In this document: positions 15,165 to 16,483 of the stretch, in pieces
How positions within the stretch are numbered: the first letter of the stretch is position 1
How the letters are laid out: each line of letters starts with the position of its first letter
Assembly (NCBI GenBank): GCA_024640185.1
Contig: JAHEFN010000012.1
Location: 1-16,483 of the forward strand
Source: Gemmatimonadota bacterium
GTDB lineage: Bacteria > Gemmatimonadota > Gemmatimonadetes > Gemmatimonadales > GWC2-71-9
Length of the DNA stretch: 16,483 bases
Direction of reading: 5' to 3'
The notes under the pieces: generated by a model
Databases searched by the model: none
What the model was told of the DNA's origin: nothing
Seen by the model: the letters and a program-made list of their open reading frames with translations, nothing else
Position numbers and translations under genes: made by a program

Positions 15165-16079
15165 ATGCCGGTCCCGGTCCTGAACCGCCCCGCCACCCTC
15201 GTCCTTCTCGCCGCGGCACTGGCGGTCACCGCCTCACCCTCGGCATCGCTCTCTGCGCAAATTCGCGCCAGCGAACGGGCCCAGGTCTCACAGACCATCG
15301 ATGGCACCACCTTGAAGCTGGACTACTCCCGCCCCCGGATGCGGACACGTGGCGTGGAGGAGATTTTTGGCGCAGAGGTGCATTGGGGCGAGGTCTGGAC
15401 TCCGGGCGCAAATGCCGGCACCAAGCTCGAAATCGACCGCGATGTCACCATCAACGGGGTGGCTGTCCCCGCGGGCAGCTACACGGTCTGGATGGTGGTG
15501 TCCCAGGAGGACAGCTGGAAGACGGCGTTGATCGCCGACACCACGCTCTTCCACACCGACCACCCCCCCATCAAGAGCGACATGATCCAGTTCCCCTCTC
15601 CGGTCACGATCGCCGGGCCGACCGAGGAGCTGACCTGGACCATCCGCAACCTCACCTCGGTGGGGATGACGGTGGAGATGGCGTGGGCCGACCGGGTGGT
15701 GGCGCTCGACGTGAAGGTCACCCCGTCGCTGCCGATCGACTTGGCGGCGGACAAGGCCGCCCCATTCGTCGGCCGCTATGCCGTCACGTGGGCGGACGGA
15801 CCGACTCCGCCCGGGTGGGGCGACACGGCGGAACTCTTCCACGCCGACGGCGCCCTTCGGATGCGCTGGACGATCTGGTTCTGGCCGGAGATGGAGGAAC
15901 AGATCCTCATCCCGCTCACCGACGAGTGGTTCACTTTCGGGATCGCGATCGACGGTGAGATGTTCGACGTGATTCGTGAGTTCACCTACGAGTTCACCGT
16001 GGAAGACGGCAAGGCCACCGGCTTCGAGGTGCGGCTCCCCGACGATCTCGTGCTGTTCCAGGGGAAGCGCATCGAGTAG
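15165..16079 (+). CDS. Exported DUF2911 protein
   Basis: The 304-residue product starts with a signal peptide (residues 1 to about 31, hydrophobic core LVLLAAALAV, probable cleavage after SASLSA). The DUF2911 core (about 36-185) is recognised from TIDGTTLKLDYSRPRMRTR, IFG, the VHWGEVWTPGANAGTKLE stretch and VPAGSYTVWM. The family is common in Bacteroidota and Gemmatimonadota; its function is not established. The remaining C-terminal 115 residues form a second beta-rich segment (GRYAVTW...MRWTIWFWPEMEEQ...LVLFQGKRIE), which looks like a lipocalin-like or DUF3471-like barrel, though I cannot confirm it. The ATG at 15165 has GGAG seven bases upstream. The open frame further 5' would place the signal peptide internally and is rejected. 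It is monocistronic: divergent from the lipoprotein gene and followed by a long palindrome. Confidence 0.88.
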   Translation: MPVPVLNRPATLVLLAAALAVTASPSASLSAQIRASERAQVSQTIDGTTLKLDYSRPRMRTRGVEEIFGAEVHWGEVWTPGANAGTKLEIDRDVTINGVAVPAGSYTVWMVVSQEDSWKTALIADTTLFHTDHPPIKSDMIQFPSPVTIAGPTEELTWTIRNLTSVGMTVEMAWADRVVALDVKVTPSLPIDLAADKAAPFVGRYAVTWADGPTPPGWGDTAELFHADGALRMRWTIWFWPEMEEQILIPLTDEWFTFGIAIDGEMFDVIREFTYEFTVEDGKATGFEVRLPDDLVLFQGKRIE

Positions 16080-16105
16080 CCGACGGGGCTGCTCGGGCCT
16101 GAGAC

Positions 16106-16225
16106 TGCGAAGAGGCACCGGCTCGCCGCACCAAGATCGAGCTCACCGCACTCGGCCTCTCCCTGCCAGGGCGAGTGACGCGCGGCTCATGATCGATCTT
16201 GGCTCAGCGAGGGTGCCTCTTCGCA
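16106..16225. repeat. 120-nt nested imperfect palindrome (MITE-like or bidirectional terminator)
   Basis: The outer arms TGCGAAGAGGCACC (16106-16119) and GGTGCCTCTTCGCA (16212-16225) are perfect 14-bp inverted repeats. Inside them CTCGC/GCGAG (16122-16126/16207-16211) and CCAAGATCGA/TCGATCTTGG (16131-16140/16193-16202) also pair. At the centre CACTCG/CGAGTG (16149-16154/16172-16177) and CCCT/AGGG (16161-16164/16168-16171) form a small hairpin. It occupies most of the spacer between the convergent DUF2911 and choice-of-anchor B genes. No clear target duplication flanks it. It could be a short inverted-repeat element or a large terminator; the length and nesting exceed a normal terminator. Confidence 0.6.
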
Positions 16226-16241
16226 ACTCTGGTACCTTCGG

Positions 16242-16483
<242 letters not shown>

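Overview
The window reads as a stretch of chromosome from a GC-rich, Gram-negative-type bacterium, most probably a member or relative of the Gemmatimonadota. That is an inference from the gene style, not from a marker gene. The signs are a Ser/Thr kinase fused to a TolB-like domain and TPRs, an SARP/BTAD regulator anchored in the membrane with a similar C-terminal part, a Big_2 Ig-like/PD40 propeller lipoprotein, a DUF2911 protein and the tail of an LVIVP-repeat (choice-of-anchor B) protein. Lipoprotein signals and a likely Tat substrate imply a cell envelope with a periplasm. No rRNA, tRNA, CRISPR array, transposase or phage gene was seen.

Region 1 (1-2830) holds the end of an unrecognised beta-rich protein, then an arsenic metallochaperone/ATPase pair, arsD-arsA. 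The pair overlaps by 17 nt and sits behind a promoter whose -10 lies under a perfect ArsR-like inverted repeat. No efflux pump (arsB/acr3), arsC or arsR lies in the window. A 17-bp hairpin separates arsA from the convergent genes.

Region 2 (2869-7315, minus strand) holds, in transcription order, a PknB-type kinase with TolB-like and TPR regions, then a Tat-exported multicopper oxidase and a c-type cytochrome. The last two form a tight pair with their own TTGACA promoter. They look like a periplasmic redox module beside the arsenic operon.

Region 3 (7505-9117) is a divergently transcribed stand-alone acyl-ACP/acyl-CoA synthetase of the Aas C-terminal type, closed by a GC-rich hairpin.

Region 4 (9163-12537) is a small lipoprotein diverging from a large membrane-anchored SARP-like regulator. 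A 30-bp dyad lies in the shared intergenic region.

Region 5 (12547-16079) holds a minus-strand pair, made of a Big_2/PD40-propeller lipoprotein followed by a nucleotidyltransferase-fold protein with degenerate catalytic acids. A DUF2911 protein diverges from this pair, with a 14-bp perfect palindrome between the two start sites.

Region 6 (16080-16483) is a non-coding 215-nt stretch with a 120-nt nested imperfect palindrome and a heptanucleotide tandem repeat. The repeat runs into the stop codon of a partial choice-of-anchor B gene on the minus strand.
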